Shown piece by piece: positions 26,612 to 35,644 of a DNA stretch of 35,646 bases. Position 1 is the first letter of the stretch. Each line of letters begins with the position of its first letter. Both the position numbers and the translations under genes were made by a program. The notes under the pieces are model-generated. The model was not told where the DNA came from, did not search any database, and saw only the letters and a program-made list of their open reading frames with translations. The stretch is from Gemmataceae bacterium (GTDB taxonomy: Bacteria > Planctomycetota > Planctomycetia > Gemmatales > Gemmataceae): assembly GCA_019752375.1 (NCBI GenBank), contig JAIEMG010000206.1:1-35646 (forward strand), written 5' to 3'.

Positions 26612-27409
26612 ATGTCAATCGTCTTCGCCTGTCCGCGCTGTCAGTGCGTCATGCAAGCCGCCGATGACCAGGGCGGGAGCCGCGCCGTTTGCGGCAAGTG
26701 CAGCTTGCCGATGGAAGTTCCCTTGCCCAAGGGCATGCTGATCGAAGTGCGACCCGCCGTCGCGGCGACGCCACCTACTGCGGCTCCACCTCCGCCGCCA
26801 TTGCCGCCGGCCGCGCCGATTGACGTGACTCCGACCTATCGCAAGGCGGACGAACTGCTCGAACAGGCCGGTTTCCGCAAGGATGCCGGGGATCTCGATG
26901 ACGCGATCGCACTCTTGCGCGAAGCCTTCGCGGCCGTCGGTCAGGCCAAGGCGATGTTCCCCGTCGAGACGTTCCTGCGGCTGCCGATGTACCTGCACCA
27001 AGCCGGCAAGAAGAAGGAAGCGTGGGAGGAGTTTCACCACCTGCTGTTCAAGGGCTATCCCAACCAGTCCCGGAACGTGGGGTTCCTCGCCCTGGATCGC
27101 GCCAAGATCTTCGACAAGATGCGCCTGTTCCTGGAGCACGAAGGGCAGGCGCAGCTCGCAGCTGTCTTTGGCGTGTTCAGCCTGGTGTGCAAGGGCATCA
27201 ACCTGTATCGCGAGGAGCGCCGCCGGGAACTCAAGACCTGGTTCAACAAGTCGGCGTGCAGCAACTTCGTGTCGGAGCTGAAGAAATACACCGGCAACCT
27301 CGGACAGCTCCAGGGCGTTCAGTACGCGATTCTCGGCGAGCTGGGCGAGTATCCGAACATCGACTTCGACCTGCTGGCTCGCCGCATCGAAGTGACGCTG
27401 GGGAAGTGA
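26612..27409 (+). CDS. Zinc-ribbon, Pro-rich linker and helical-repeat protein
   Basis: The 265-residue cytoplasmic-looking protein has an N-terminal zinc ribbon (CPRC at C7/C10 and CGKC at C27/C30), a Pro/Ala-rich linker (54-69, PPTAAPPPPPLPPAAP) and a helical domain from about 73 that resembles TPR-like repeats (KADELLEQAGFRKDAGDLDD then AIALLREAFAAVGQA). Such proteins act as adaptors; a target cannot be named. An AT-rich TATTATAC at 26554-26561 may be the -10 of its promoter. The ribosome site before ATG 26612 is weak. It stands upstream of the cytochrome-WD40 gene at 27528 with 118 bases between, so a shared transcript is possible. Confidence 0.7.
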   Translation: MSIVFACPRCQCVMQAADDQGGSRAVCGKCSLPMEVPLPKGMLIEVRPAVAATPPTAAPPPPPLPPAAPIDVTPTYRKADELLEQAGFRKDAGDLDDAIALLREAFAAVGQAKAMFPVETFLRLPMYLHQAGKKKEAWEEFHHLLFKGYPNQSRNVGFLALDRAKIFDKMRLFLEHEGQAQLAAVFGVFSLVCKGINLYREERRRELKTWFNKSACSNFVSELKKYTGNLGQLQGVQYAILGELGEYPNIDFDLLARRIEVTLGK

Positions 27410-27527
27410 TCCCCTTCGTGCCGCGCCTTGTTACACTTCTGTTACTTGATCGATTCCACCCTTTCACCCATCATCATCGTCTGTATGATGGAGTCGCACT
27501 TCCCCCCGACTCCGGGAGAACGCCAGG

Positions 27528-30092
27528 ATGCGCTACGCCTGCTGCTTTCTAATGTGCTGGTCCATCGTCGCCGCTGCTCAAGCCCGTGCCGAGGAAGATC
27601 CCTCGGTCCTGGCGCGCAAAGCGCGGGAGATCCTCAAAACCCATTGCCAGCGCTGTCACGGCAGCGACGGCAAGGCCAAGGGCGGATTTGACTACGTGCT
27701 GCAGCGCGACCGCCTGGTCGCGCGCGGCAAGGTCGTGCCCGGCAGTCCCAACGAGTCGGAACTGTATCAGCGCGTCCGCGATGGCGACATGCCGCCGCGC
27801 GACGTGAAGCAGCGTTTGACCAAGGATGAAACGGCCCTGCTCCAGCAGTGGATCGACGCCGGGGCGCCGGGCGAGAAAGTCGTCGCAGGGCCACGGCGCT
27901 TCGTGCCTGAAAGCGAAATCGTCCACGCCATTCGGCTCGACCTGGAAGCGATGCCGGCACGTCAGCGCCGCTTTGTCCGCTACTTCACGCTCGCGCACCT
28001 GGCCAACGCGGGCCGGCATGACGAGGACCTCGACGCCGACCGCCGGGCGCAGGCCAAGCTCATCAACTGCCTGTCGTGGCATCCGCGCATCACGCGACCC
28101 GTGGCCGTCGATCCGGCGCAGACGATCTATCGCGTCGACCTGCGCGACTACAAGTGGAACAGCCGGCTGTGGGATCGCCTGGTCAGCGTCTATCCGTATC
28201 GCCTCAGCGCGGTCAGCAACGAGGGCAAGGAGATCGCGACGTTCACCGGCAGCGAGCTAGCGTACCTGCGCAGCGACTGGTTCGTCGCCACCGCGTCGCG
28301 TGCCCCGCTCTACTACGACCTGCTCCAGATGCCCGGCACCGATCGCGGCCTGGAACGTCTGCTGCAGGTGGACGTGCCAGGGAACATCCAGGAAGAAACC
28401 GTGGTTCGGGCCGGCTTCAACGGTTCCGGCGTCTCGCGCAACAACCGCATGATCGAACGCCACGACGCCGGCTATGGTGCCTACTGGCGCACCTACGATT
28501 TCTCGGCGAACACCGATCGACAGAACCTGTTCGATCGGCCGCTCGGGCCGTCGCCAGCGCCGAACGCGTTCGTCCATGCGGGCGGAGAGGCGATCTTCCA
28601 CCTGCCCAACGGCTTGCACGGCTACTTGCTCGTCAACGCCGACGGCCGGCGCATCGACAAGGGGCCGGTCGAGATCGTCAGCGATCCGCAGCGGCCGGAT
28701 CGCGCCGTGGAAGCGGGACTGTCGTGCATGTCGTGCCATGCGCGTGGCTACCTGCCCAAGAGCGACCAGATCCGGGCGCATGTGCTCAAGAACGCCATGG
28801 CCTTTCCGAAGGAGCAGGTCGAAACGGTCAAGGCGCTCTATCCGCCGGAAGCGCGCTTCAAGGCGCTGATGGACCAGGACAACGACCGTTACCTGCACGG
28901 ACTGAACAAGACCGGCGTGCGTGCCGACGACGCGGAGCCGATCACTGCCGTCACGCTGCGTTACGAAGGCGTGGTGGACTTGCTCGGCGCCGCGACGGAA
29001 GCCGGCCTCGGTGCCGAGGACTTCAAGGGCCGTCTGAGCAAGTCGGCAACGCTCGCTCGCAGCCTGGGGGCGTTCCTGGTCAAGGGCGGCACGGTGCAGC
29101 GGCAGACGTATCAGACCGTGTTTGCCGAGCTGGCCCGCGATTTCAAGCTTGGCGAAGATGACGTGCGCTCGGTGCCGTTGACCGTGGTCGAACGGCCCTT
29201 CACGGGACACACCGCATCGGTTCTTTGCATCGCCATCTCGCCCGATGGCAAGCAAGCGGTGTCCGGCAGCGAAGACCGAACCCTGCGCCTGTGGGACACG
29301 GCGACCGGCAAGGAGCTGCGTCGGTTCCAGGGCCACCGCGATTCAGTCGCTGCCGTCGCCTTCGTGTCCGACGACGTCATCATGTCCGGCAGTCACGATC
29401 GCACGGTGCGCCTGTGGGATGCGAAGACCGGCAAGGAGACCAAGCGCTTTGAGGGACATACCGACCGCGTGACGTGCGTGACGTCTTTCGGCAAGGACCT
29501 GTTCGCCTCGGGCAGCCAGGACAAGACCGTTCGCATCTGGAAGCTCGCGCAGGCGGACAAGGACGCGGCCGCCGTTCTCACCGGGCACAGTGGAGTCGTG
29601 AACAGCGTGCAGTTCGGGCCGAACGGCACCTGGGTGCTTTCCGCCAGCGCCGACGCCACGGTCCGCGTCTGGCATGCGGAAGAGGGCAAGCAGCTCTGCG
29701 CGCTCGAAGGGCATTACGGGGCGGTCCACGTCGCCCAGTTTGGCGACGGCGCGGCAAGCGTGGTGTCCGGCGGCAACGATCGCTCGGTCCGCGTCTGGAA
29801 GCTTCCTTCACCTCTGGCCGGTACGGTCAAGGAGTCGCGTAGTTTTCAGGGGCACCAGAACGCTGTCATCCAGCTGTCAGTAATCGTCGGATCGGGCCAC
29901 ATCTGGTCGGGCAGCAGCCAGTATCAGAAGACCGACAAGTTTCTGCGCAAGTGGGAGCTGGAGACCGGCAAGGAAACGGCCGACGCGGGCGTCGAGAACG
30001 ATCGCATCGCCTGTATCGCCTTCTCGCGCGACGGCAAGTTCGCCCTGACCAGCGGACCGGACCAAACGCTGCGCTTGTGGAAGCTCGACTAG
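27528..30092 (+). CDS. Exported c-type cytochrome fused to WD40 repeats
   Basis: The 854-residue protein has a signal peptide (ending near ARAEEDP, residue 20-22) and then a planctomycete cytochrome-C domain with a haem site C40-x-x-C43-H44 (CQRCHGSDG). A long middle domain carries a second CxxCH (C400, C403, H404, CMSCHARGY). From about residue 557 to the end there are seven WD40 units (e.g. GHTASVLCIAISPDG, SGSEDRTLRLWD), which would close as one propeller. It is predicted to act outside the cytoplasmic membrane in electron transfer or as a sensor, with the propeller as a protein-binding platform. The function is not known. The fusion of haem and WD40 domains is typical of planctomycetes. 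Confidence 0.9.
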   Translation: MRYACCFLMCWSIVAAAQARAEEDPSVLARKAREILKTHCQRCHGSDGKAKGGFDYVLQRDRLVARGKVVPGSPNESELYQRVRDGDMPPRDVKQRLTKDETALLQQWIDAGAPGEKVVAGPRRFVPESEIVHAIRLDLEAMPARQRRFVRYFTLAHLANAGRHDEDLDADRRAQAKLINCLSWHPRITRPVAVDPAQTIYRVDLRDYKWNSRLWDRLVSVYPYRLSAVSNEGKEIATFTGSELAYLRSDWFVATASRAPLYYDLLQMPGTDRGLERLLQVDVPGNIQEETVVRAGFNGSGVSRNNRMIERHDAGYGAYWRTYDFSANTDRQNLFDRPLGPSPAPNAFVHAGGEAIFHLPNGLHGYLLVNADGRRIDKGPVEIVSDPQRPDRAVEAGLSCMSCHARGYLPKSDQIRAHVLKNAMAFPKEQVETVKALYPPEARFKALMDQDNDRYLHGLNKTGVRADDAEPITAVTLRYEGVVDLLGAATEAGLGAEDFKGRLSKSATLARSLGAFLVKGGTVQRQTYQTVFAELARDFKLGEDDVRSVPLTVVERPFTGHTASVLCIAISPDGKQAVSGSEDRTLRLWDTATGKELRRFQGHRDSVAAVAFVSDDVIMSGSHDRTVRLWDAKTGKETKRFEGHTDRVTCVTSFGKDLFASGSQDKTVRIWKLAQADKDAAAVLTGHSGVVNSVQFGPNGTWVLSASADATVRVWHAEEGKQLCALEGHYGAVHVAQFGDGAASVVSGGNDRSVRVWKLPSPLAGTVKESRSFQGHQNAVIQLSVIVGSGHIWSGSSQYQKTDKFLRKWELETGKETADAGVENDRIACIAFSRDGKFALTSGPDQTLRLWKLD

Positions 30093-30581
30093 TAGTGATC
30101 GCGTTCCCAAACTCCAGAGTGCAAAACGGGCTGTCGCGCGCCGTGTAGCGGAAGTCGCCAGACTTCCGTGTGACAGGATCCCATTCCCTCGTTCCCAAGC
30201 TCCGGAACCTGTGAACGAATTGCCAAACGGGCTATCGCGCCGTGTAGCGGAAGTCGCCAGACTTCCGTGCGACAGGGGCCCGTTCGGAACTCTGCCGAGT
30301 TCCGCTACAGGATATGAAGCGCGCCGTGTAGCGGAAGTTGCCAGACTTCCGTGCGACAAGATCGCCCTCGTTCTCAAGTTCCCTCGTACCCAAGCTCTGG
30401 CTTGGGAATGCACGGCCGAGAAGCTCCAGCTTCTCGGAACCGCACGCAGCCAGTTGCCAAGCGCTAACGCGAAACCGTCGTCAATGGGAAAGCGGAGCTG
30501 GTGCTACGCGGACTGCGTGCACCAGTTCCGCTTTCCATTTGCCGCCGTCCGGATCCGATCGGGCTCCTTGCCGGTTCTCCA
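30093..30581. other. 489-base convergent region
   Basis: It holds the repeats listed separately at 30138-30437. From 30440 to 30581 I see no gene, promoter or repeat. Confidence 0.6.
30138..30437. repeat. Three direct copies of a GTGTAGCGGAAGT repeat plus two palindromes
   Basis: A 39-40-base unit containing GTGTAGCGGAAGTCGCCAG and the hairpin CGGAAGTC-GCCA-GACTTCCG occurs at 30138-30177, 30237-30275 and 30320-30360, with the first two also sharing AAACGGGCTGTCGCG upstream. Between copies two and three lies GGAACTC-TGCC-GAGTTCC. At 30388-30407 and 30416-30437 are two palindromes of the same kind as those at 22919-22969. The region separates the convergent cytochrome and queE genes. Confidence 0.85.
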
Positions 30582-31280
30582 TCAAACGCCGCGAGCGTGG
30601 GGGTCCCAGATGTACTTGTGCATCTGCAGCTGCATCCGCACCTGGAGCCGCGATTCCAGCAGCCAGTCGGTCAGGGCGATGGGCTTCACCAGGCTGAATG
30701 CAGGGCTGAGCAAGATGCCGAAGCGCTGGTCGAGCACGTGGGTGCGAATGGTCTCCACGGCCCAGTCGAAATCGCGCCGCGAGGCGATCACCAGCTTGAT
30801 TTCATCGGTCGGCTTGAGCGCGTCCAGGTTACTCCAGAGGTTGCCTGCGGACTCGCCGCTATCGGGGCACTTCAAGTCCATGATGATGTGGACGCGCCGA
30901 TCCACCGGTGTCACGTCGTGGGCGCCGCTGGTCTCCAGCAGCACGGTGCGGCCGAGGTCCGCAAGCCGCGTCATGAGCGGCAGTACTTCCTGCTGAAGCA
31001 GCGGTTCGCCGCCGGTGATCTCCACGAGCGGCCCGCCCAGCGCTTCCACCCGATCCAGCACTTCCTCCAGACTGCACAGCTTGCCCTGCGTGAAGGCGTG
31101 CGGGGTATCGCACCAGACGCAGCGCGAATCGCAAACCGCCAGGCGCACGAAGATGCAGGGCAGGCCGGCGAATGTCGATTCACCCTGGACGCTGCGGTAG
31201 ATCTCGTGGATGAGCAGCTGGCCCGCCGGCCGGTCCTGCAGCAGGGCCACGCGATGCGCCAGGGATACAGAAATCGACAT
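30582..31280 (-). CDS. queE: 7-carboxy-7-deazaguanine synthase-type radical SAM protein
   Basis: This is a 232-residue radical SAM enzyme that forms CDG from 6-carboxytetrahydropterin in queuosine or deazapurine synthesis. The cluster motif is C50-x3-C54-x2-C57 (VCDSRCVWC), the short spacing of the QueE family, and SAM contact TGGEP is at 89-93. YRSVQGESTFAG near 28-39 is typical of QueE, as is the C-terminal HKYIWDPHARGV region. It stands alone here; no queC, queD or queF lies in the window. The start ATG 31280 has GGAA 8-11 bases upstream. The assignment to QueE is family-level; a small change of substrate is possible. Confidence 0.9.
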   Translation of the reverse strand: MSISVSLAHRVALLQDRPAGQLLIHEIYRSVQGESTFAGLPCIFVRLAVCDSRCVWCDTPHAFTQGKLCSLEEVLDRVEALGGPLVEITGGEPLLQQEVLPLMTRLADLGRTVLLETSGAHDVTPVDRRVHIIMDLKCPDSGESAGNLWSNLDALKPTDEIKLVIASRRDFDWAVETIRTHVLDQRFGILLSPAFSLVKPIALTDWLLESRLQVRMQLQMHKYIWDPHARGV

Positions 31281-31758
31281 GCCGGGTTTCCGCCAATGAT
31301 GATCTCGCTTGGACTATGCATTTTATCCGATCGCGGCCATCTGTGCAGTGCTGGGAACACCCACCAGTCGCGGAGCCGGTAGACGGCGGTTCCTAGTTCG
31401 AGAGAAAGAGCAAGATGAGGAGTAAGATTAGGAAGAAGAGTAAGAGGAAGATAAGGAGAACGAGCAGGACAGAAACTCGGCGCGTTTGGATTTCCTACTC
31501 TTGCTCCTCATCTTGCTCTTAATCCTCTTCCTACTCTTGATCTTCCTCCTAATCCTTCTCTGCTTTTTGCGATGCCCTTCGAGCAATCGACTGGGCGACC
31601 GAGAGCGCCTCAGCCGTTGTCTCGAGTGCTATTTCAAATTTCGCGCGCGTCCGGCAAGATGATCCTCGCACCGTCGGTCCGCCTCTCTCGCACGTCTCGG
31701 GCTGGTGCGGCCGGGCTTCTTCAGGCCGCGTTCTGCTTCCCCTCCCAGAGGTTTTCCC
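31281..31758. other. 478-base intergenic region before the C25-like gene
   Basis: Apart from the hexamer foldback at 31402-31560, no gene or clear promoter is seen. The frame before 31759 stays open back to 31705 without a ribosome site. Confidence 0.6.
31402..31560. repeat. Degenerate GAN-NAR hexamer foldback
   Basis: Two 69-base arms are separated by 21 bases. In the left arm (31402-31470) all 23 triplets have A in the middle, and they alternate strictly: GAN at odd places, NAR at even places (one NAC). The right arm (31492-31560) is the reverse complement of another such run: again 23 triplets with all GAN/NAR. The arms are not identical; the best pairing is left triplets 3-11 with right triplets 15-23 (27 bp, two mismatches). 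It contains stops in all coding frames it would use, so it does not encode a protein. It could form triplex or bent DNA. The gene at 31759 starts 199 bases downstream. Confidence 0.9.
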
Positions 31759-33828
31759 GTGGCGTACAAGCTCGCACGGCTTCTGTCGCTGTTCGCCCTG
31801 GGCGCCATCGTTCTGGGCCTGTCGGGAGGCGGCGAAGTCAGTAAGGCAACGCCTCCGGTCGAAGCCCCTGCGAGTGAACGAGCCGTCTTCCTTGGCGGCG
31901 AGATGTCGGAAGAAGACCTGATCGCCTTCACGGCCAACGTGGCGGCCAGCGGCCAGCGCGGCATCGTGTTGCTCGACGCTCCCCGTAGCAGCAAGCACAT
32001 GCGCGCCTTCCTCAGCGCGTATCAGCCCGACCGCGTCATCCCTGTCGGCACGTTTCCTGACGGCATCGCCGATCTCGAAAAGCGGCTCGACGTTCGCACT
32101 GCACCGGCCATTGCGTGGGACCACGACAAGCCCACTGCACTGTGGAAAGCCCTGTTCTCGCGTGCGGAGCGCGTCGTGGTCTGTCCCGCGGAGCCGCGCC
32201 GTCTGCTGCTGCAGGCCGCCTGCCTGGCGGGCGTGCTGCAAGCTCCGCTGCACGTGACGCGCGGGGACGGCGAGGAGTTCGCGGCACTGCGTCGCCAGGT
32301 CGTGGAGTGGAAGACACAGGAAGTCTATCTGCTCGGCACGTACCAACTGCCCAAGAACCTGCCGAACGTGCGCATCATCCGCCTGGCGAATGAAGAAGCC
32401 GTCCACGCTTCCTATCTGCGCCACCAGCTCGCGAAGGGACCAATCCAATCGTTCGTCGTGGCCAACCCCACGGATGCCCGCAAGGGGATGGGGGTAATGT
32501 CGTGCCTGGCGCCGTGGGTGGCGTTGCAACGGCGCGGCACGCTGCTGCTGACGAATGACGAAGGCGACAACACCCCGTCCCTCGTTGCAGCGGAATCGAA
32601 GCACCCGCGCCTGCACTCGGTGGACAACCTCCTGCTCGTCGCCGACCTGCGATCCATTCCGATGGAGCGCCGGCCCAATCCCGTTGCCGGCAAGGACTCC
32701 CACATCGAAATGGAACCGCTGACGCCGACGGGCAATGCGCCGTTCTCGTTCGCCACCGGCCGGCTGTTCCACGCCCAGCCCGCTGTCGTCACGCTCATGC
32801 TGGCTCGACAGCGGCTGCTGGAGAGCGCCCCCAAGACGGCGAAGCGCAAGGCCCTGGTGGTCAGCAATCCGTCGGGCGGATTGCCGTTGCTCGAGACGTT
32901 TTCGCGCAACACGGCGCGAGAGCTGAAGAACTGCGGTTACGAGACGACGGCCATCTTCGGCCACGACGTGACCAAGGACGACGTGCGCCGGCTCCTGCCC
33001 CAGAGCGACCTGTTTCTCTGGGAAGGCCATCACAGCACGCTCATCAAGGACTATGGCTTCGCCGAGTGGAACGAACCATTGCCGCCGTCGTTCGTGTTCC
33101 TGCAAAGCTGTCTGGCGCTGGCCGAAACCAAGGCGGGACCGCTGCTGGAGCGTGGCGCCGTCGGCGTGGTCGGCAGTTCCACGCGCATCTATTCCGCGTC
33201 GGGCGGCGCCTTCGCGCTGGCGTTCTTCAACGCGATGCTCTACGAGGGCCAGCCCGTGGGCTCCGCCCTTCGCCAGGCCAAGAACTTCCTGCTGGCCTAT
33301 TCATTGCTCAAGGAAAAACGGCTGGGGAAGAACGCGAAACTCGGCGGCGCCAACCTGCGCTCCGCCTGGGCCTTCACGCTGTGGGGCGATCCGACGCTGA
33401 AGCTGCCGGAAACGACAACGACTGAATCGCTGGCCGGCGTGAAGCACGAAGTCAAAGGCCACGTTATCACGGTTCAGCTGCCGGACACGATCTACGAGAG
33501 AGTGACCAACGGCGATTTCCACGCCCAGATGCGGCCCAACGCGCGCCTGGCGGGCCTGCTCCGCTCGGACGAGGATTCCGGCCGGCACCTGGTCCCGTTC
33601 GTCTTCGCGGAGGTCCATTTGCCCAAGGCACCCGCGGGCCAGGCGCCGCGCTTGCGCAGCAAGCTCCCGGATGCCAACTGGGTGTTTTCCTGGGACGAAC
33701 GCCGCCGCTGCGGGTACCTGCTGGTGACGCCCCGGCCGCGCGACCAGCGCGAACTGCGCTTTCACATCGACTATGAAGCCCAGGTGATTGTCCCGGAACC
33801 GGAGACCGCAGCCGGCACGGGACAGTAG
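31759..33828 (+). CDS. Exported C25 (gingipain/caspase-fold) cysteine-peptidase-like protein
   Basis: This 689-residue protein begins with a signal peptide or anchor (YKLARLLSLFALGAIVLGLS). Residues 45-380 are an alpha/beta region of unknown role. From about 370 it has a caspase-like fold: catalytic His in FLWEGHHS (H424, or H425), catalytic Cys in FVFLQSCLAL (C451), a GAVGVVGSSTRIYS strand-loop and the C25 family closing motif LWGDPTLKLP. A C-terminal beta domain of about 130 residues follows. GTG 31759 is chosen because GAGG is seven bases upstream. It is probably a secreted or envelope cysteine protease with Arg/Lys/Asp-type specificity still unknown. The next gene is a membrane protein with an inactive transglutaminase. 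Confidence 0.82.
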   Translation: MAYKLARLLSLFALGAIVLGLSGGGEVSKATPPVEAPASERAVFLGGEMSEEDLIAFTANVAASGQRGIVLLDAPRSSKHMRAFLSAYQPDRVIPVGTFPDGIADLEKRLDVRTAPAIAWDHDKPTALWKALFSRAERVVVCPAEPRRLLLQAACLAGVLQAPLHVTRGDGEEFAALRRQVVEWKTQEVYLLGTYQLPKNLPNVRIIRLANEEAVHASYLRHQLAKGPIQSFVVANPTDARKGMGVMSCLAPWVALQRRGTLLLTNDEGDNTPSLVAAESKHPRLHSVDNLLLVADLRSIPMERRPNPVAGKDSHIEMEPLTPTGNAPFSFATGRLFHAQPAVVTLMLARQRLLESAPKTAKRKALVVSNPSGGLPLLETFSRNTARELKNCGYETTAIFGHDVTKDDVRRLLPQSDLFLWEGHHSTLIKDYGFAEWNEPLPPSFVFLQSCLALAETKAGPLLERGAVGVVGSSTRIYSASGGAFALAFFNAMLYEGQPVGSALRQAKNFLLAYSLLKEKRLGKNAKLGGANLRSAWAFTLWGDPTLKLPETTTTESLAGVKHEVKGHVITVQLPDTIYERVTNGDFHAQMRPNARLAGLLRSDEDSGRHLVPFVFAEVHLPKAPAGQAPRLRSKLPDANWVFSWDERRRCGYLLVTPRPRDQRELRFHIDYEAQVIVPEPETAAGTGQ

Positions 33829-33906
33829 CGACGAACCGGAACAGAAAGGAGAGGGCGAAGGTCGCCGGCGCATTCGCTGCCGGTTGCCGGTGCCCCGCAT
33901 CCCACC

Positions 33907-35532
33907 ATGTCACGAACCACGCTCTGCGTGCTCACTGCTCTCGTGCTGGCCGTCACCTCCGGGGCGCTGATGGCGTCGCGCCAGCAAGTCATGGGCGACG
34001 ACGTCAAGGTGCCGACCGGTCCGGGCACCTGGAAGGTGACGCTGCTGGTCACCGGCAAGAGCCTGGGCGATGCCAAGCTCAGCACGGCGACGCCGCTAGA
34101 TTTCGGCCGGCAGCACATCCTCCGGGAAGCCTGCCAGAGCGAGCAAATGCTCGACAAGCCGCCTGACGCCCGGCACCCCGAACGACGCCAGGTGCTGTGG
34201 ACTCGCCGGGCCGGGCAGCAAGACGGCCCGTTCCGCGCGCTTTACGAGTTCTACTGCACGACCAGCGTCAACCGTCCCAGTGCTCCGATGACGGAGCTGG
34301 CACAGACCCTCTCCGCCGCACCTCAGCCGGGCCAGTATCTCCAGCGCGAATCGGTGATCGAAAGCGATCACGCGGCCGTTGCGGACGTCGCCCGCCGGCT
34401 GACGGTGGGGCTCGACCGGTCCGAAGACCAGGTCGAGGCGTTGTATCGCTATGTGGAGCAGGAGATCGCCAACGAACCGAGCGTCGCCGGTCCCGCGGTG
34501 TCGGCGACGGACTGTCTCAAGCGACAAGGCGGTGACCCCAGCGCCAAGAGCCGGCTCCTCGTCGCGCTGTGCCGCAACCGCGGCGTGCCCGCGCGGCTGG
34601 TGACGGGCCTGACATTGGCCCGCGATAGTAAGCAGATGGCGCAGCACTGGGTCGAAGTCTGGTTGCGCGACCAGTGGCTGCCGATGTCGCCCTATTCGCA
34701 CCATTATGGTTGGGTGCCGCGCACATACCTCGTCTTCGGTTACGGCGATCTGCCGATCGTCAAGGGCCGCAATGTTCGCGGGCTGGAATACGCCTTCATG
34801 GTCGAGCGCGTGGCGCTGGAGGCCAACGAACCGGAGAAAAGCGATTCGTGGGGCCGCTCGGTGTTTGCCACGCTGTCGTTCCACTCCTTGCCGCCGACCG
34901 AGCAGCGACTGGTGGAGTTTCTGCTGCTGCTGCCCATCGCGGCCCTGATCGTCTGCGTGTTCCGGAACCTCATCGGCTTGAACAGCTTTGGCACCTTCGC
35001 CCCGGCGCTGCTGGGCCTGGCATTTCGGGAACTGCGCAGCATGCCCGGCTTCCTGGTCTTCACGACCATTGTGCTGACCGGCTGGCTGTTGCGGCGCTTG
35101 CTCGACCGCTACCACCTGCTCCAGGTGCCGCGCATGGCGGTCATGCTCAGCCTGGTGGTCATCGTGCTGATCACCGCCATTGTCACTGCGTGCCATCAGA
35201 ACCTGCCGGCGACGAAGTATGTCTCGCTGTTTCCGATGGTGATCCTGGTCGGCATGATCGAGCGCTTCTGGACGCTGGAAACGGAGGATGGGACGAGTGC
35301 ATCATTCAAGACCCTGTTCAGCACCATGTTCATTGCCGCCGCCATCAGCGTGACGCTCAGCTTCCACGCGGTGGTGCGACACATGTTCCGCTTCCCGGAA
35401 ACGATCGGCCTCATCATGGCGGTCCAGCTCCTGATCGGACGTTACACCGGCTATCGGATTTCGGAGCTGTACCGGTTCCGCGATTTCCTGCGCATGCAGG
35501 GGCCGGAGTTTAACGTGGTGCATCTGGACTGA
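33907..35532 (+). CDS. Inactive transglutaminase fused to a seven-helix membrane domain
   Basis: The 541-residue protein has an N-terminal signal or first helix (1-25), an extracytoplasmic transglutaminase-like domain (about 170-275) and about seven transmembrane helices (340-515). In the transglutaminase motif GDPSAKSRLL the catalytic Cys is replaced by Pro211; His247 (QHWVEVWL) remains, and the Asp position looks replaced in WLPMSPY. This matches the Transglut_i_TM/7TM_transglut architecture, usually next to an ATP-grasp ligase; none is in the window, which ends 114 bases after this gene. It is 78 bases after the C25-like peptidase, so it may be a binding partner or regulator of that protease in the envelope. 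Confidence 0.85.
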   Translation: MSRTTLCVLTALVLAVTSGALMASRQQVMGDDVKVPTGPGTWKVTLLVTGKSLGDAKLSTATPLDFGRQHILREACQSEQMLDKPPDARHPERRQVLWTRRAGQQDGPFRALYEFYCTTSVNRPSAPMTELAQTLSAAPQPGQYLQRESVIESDHAAVADVARRLTVGLDRSEDQVEALYRYVEQEIANEPSVAGPAVSATDCLKRQGGDPSAKSRLLVALCRNRGVPARLVTGLTLARDSKQMAQHWVEVWLRDQWLPMSPYSHHYGWVPRTYLVFGYGDLPIVKGRNVRGLEYAFMVERVALEANEPEKSDSWGRSVFATLSFHSLPPTEQRLVEFLLLLPIAALIVCVFRNLIGLNSFGTFAPALLGLAFRELRSMPGFLVFTTIVLTGWLLRRLLDRYHLLQVPRMAVMLSLVVIVLITAIVTACHQNLPATKYVSLFPMVILVGMIERFWTLETEDGTSASFKTLFSTMFIAAAISVTLSFHAVVRHMFRFPETIGLIMAVQLLIGRYTGYRISELYRFRDFLRMQGPEFNVVHLD

Positions 35533-35592
35533 CGAGAAAATGGACCACGGATTTCACGGATATACTGCACGCGGTAGAGAATGGTTGTGTTC

Positions 35593-35644
35593 GGTGGGCC
35601 AGACACTCTTGTCTGGCCGGCCAGACAAGAGTGTCTGGCCCACC
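35593..35644. repeat. 52-bp perfect palindrome
   Basis: Bases 35593-35618 (GGTGGGCCAGACACTCTTGT then CTGGCC) and 35619-35644 are exact reverse complements with no loop. It stands 60 bases after the stop of the 7TM gene. It may be another dispersed foldback or a terminator. Confidence 0.9.

Noticed and set aside
30138..30360. CRISPR array
   Set aside because: Only three units, each with an internal hairpin and unequal spacers; no cas genes nearby.
31549..33105. 518-codon open frame opposite the C25-like gene
   Set aside because: Antisense shadow; the plus-strand frame has the C25 motifs.
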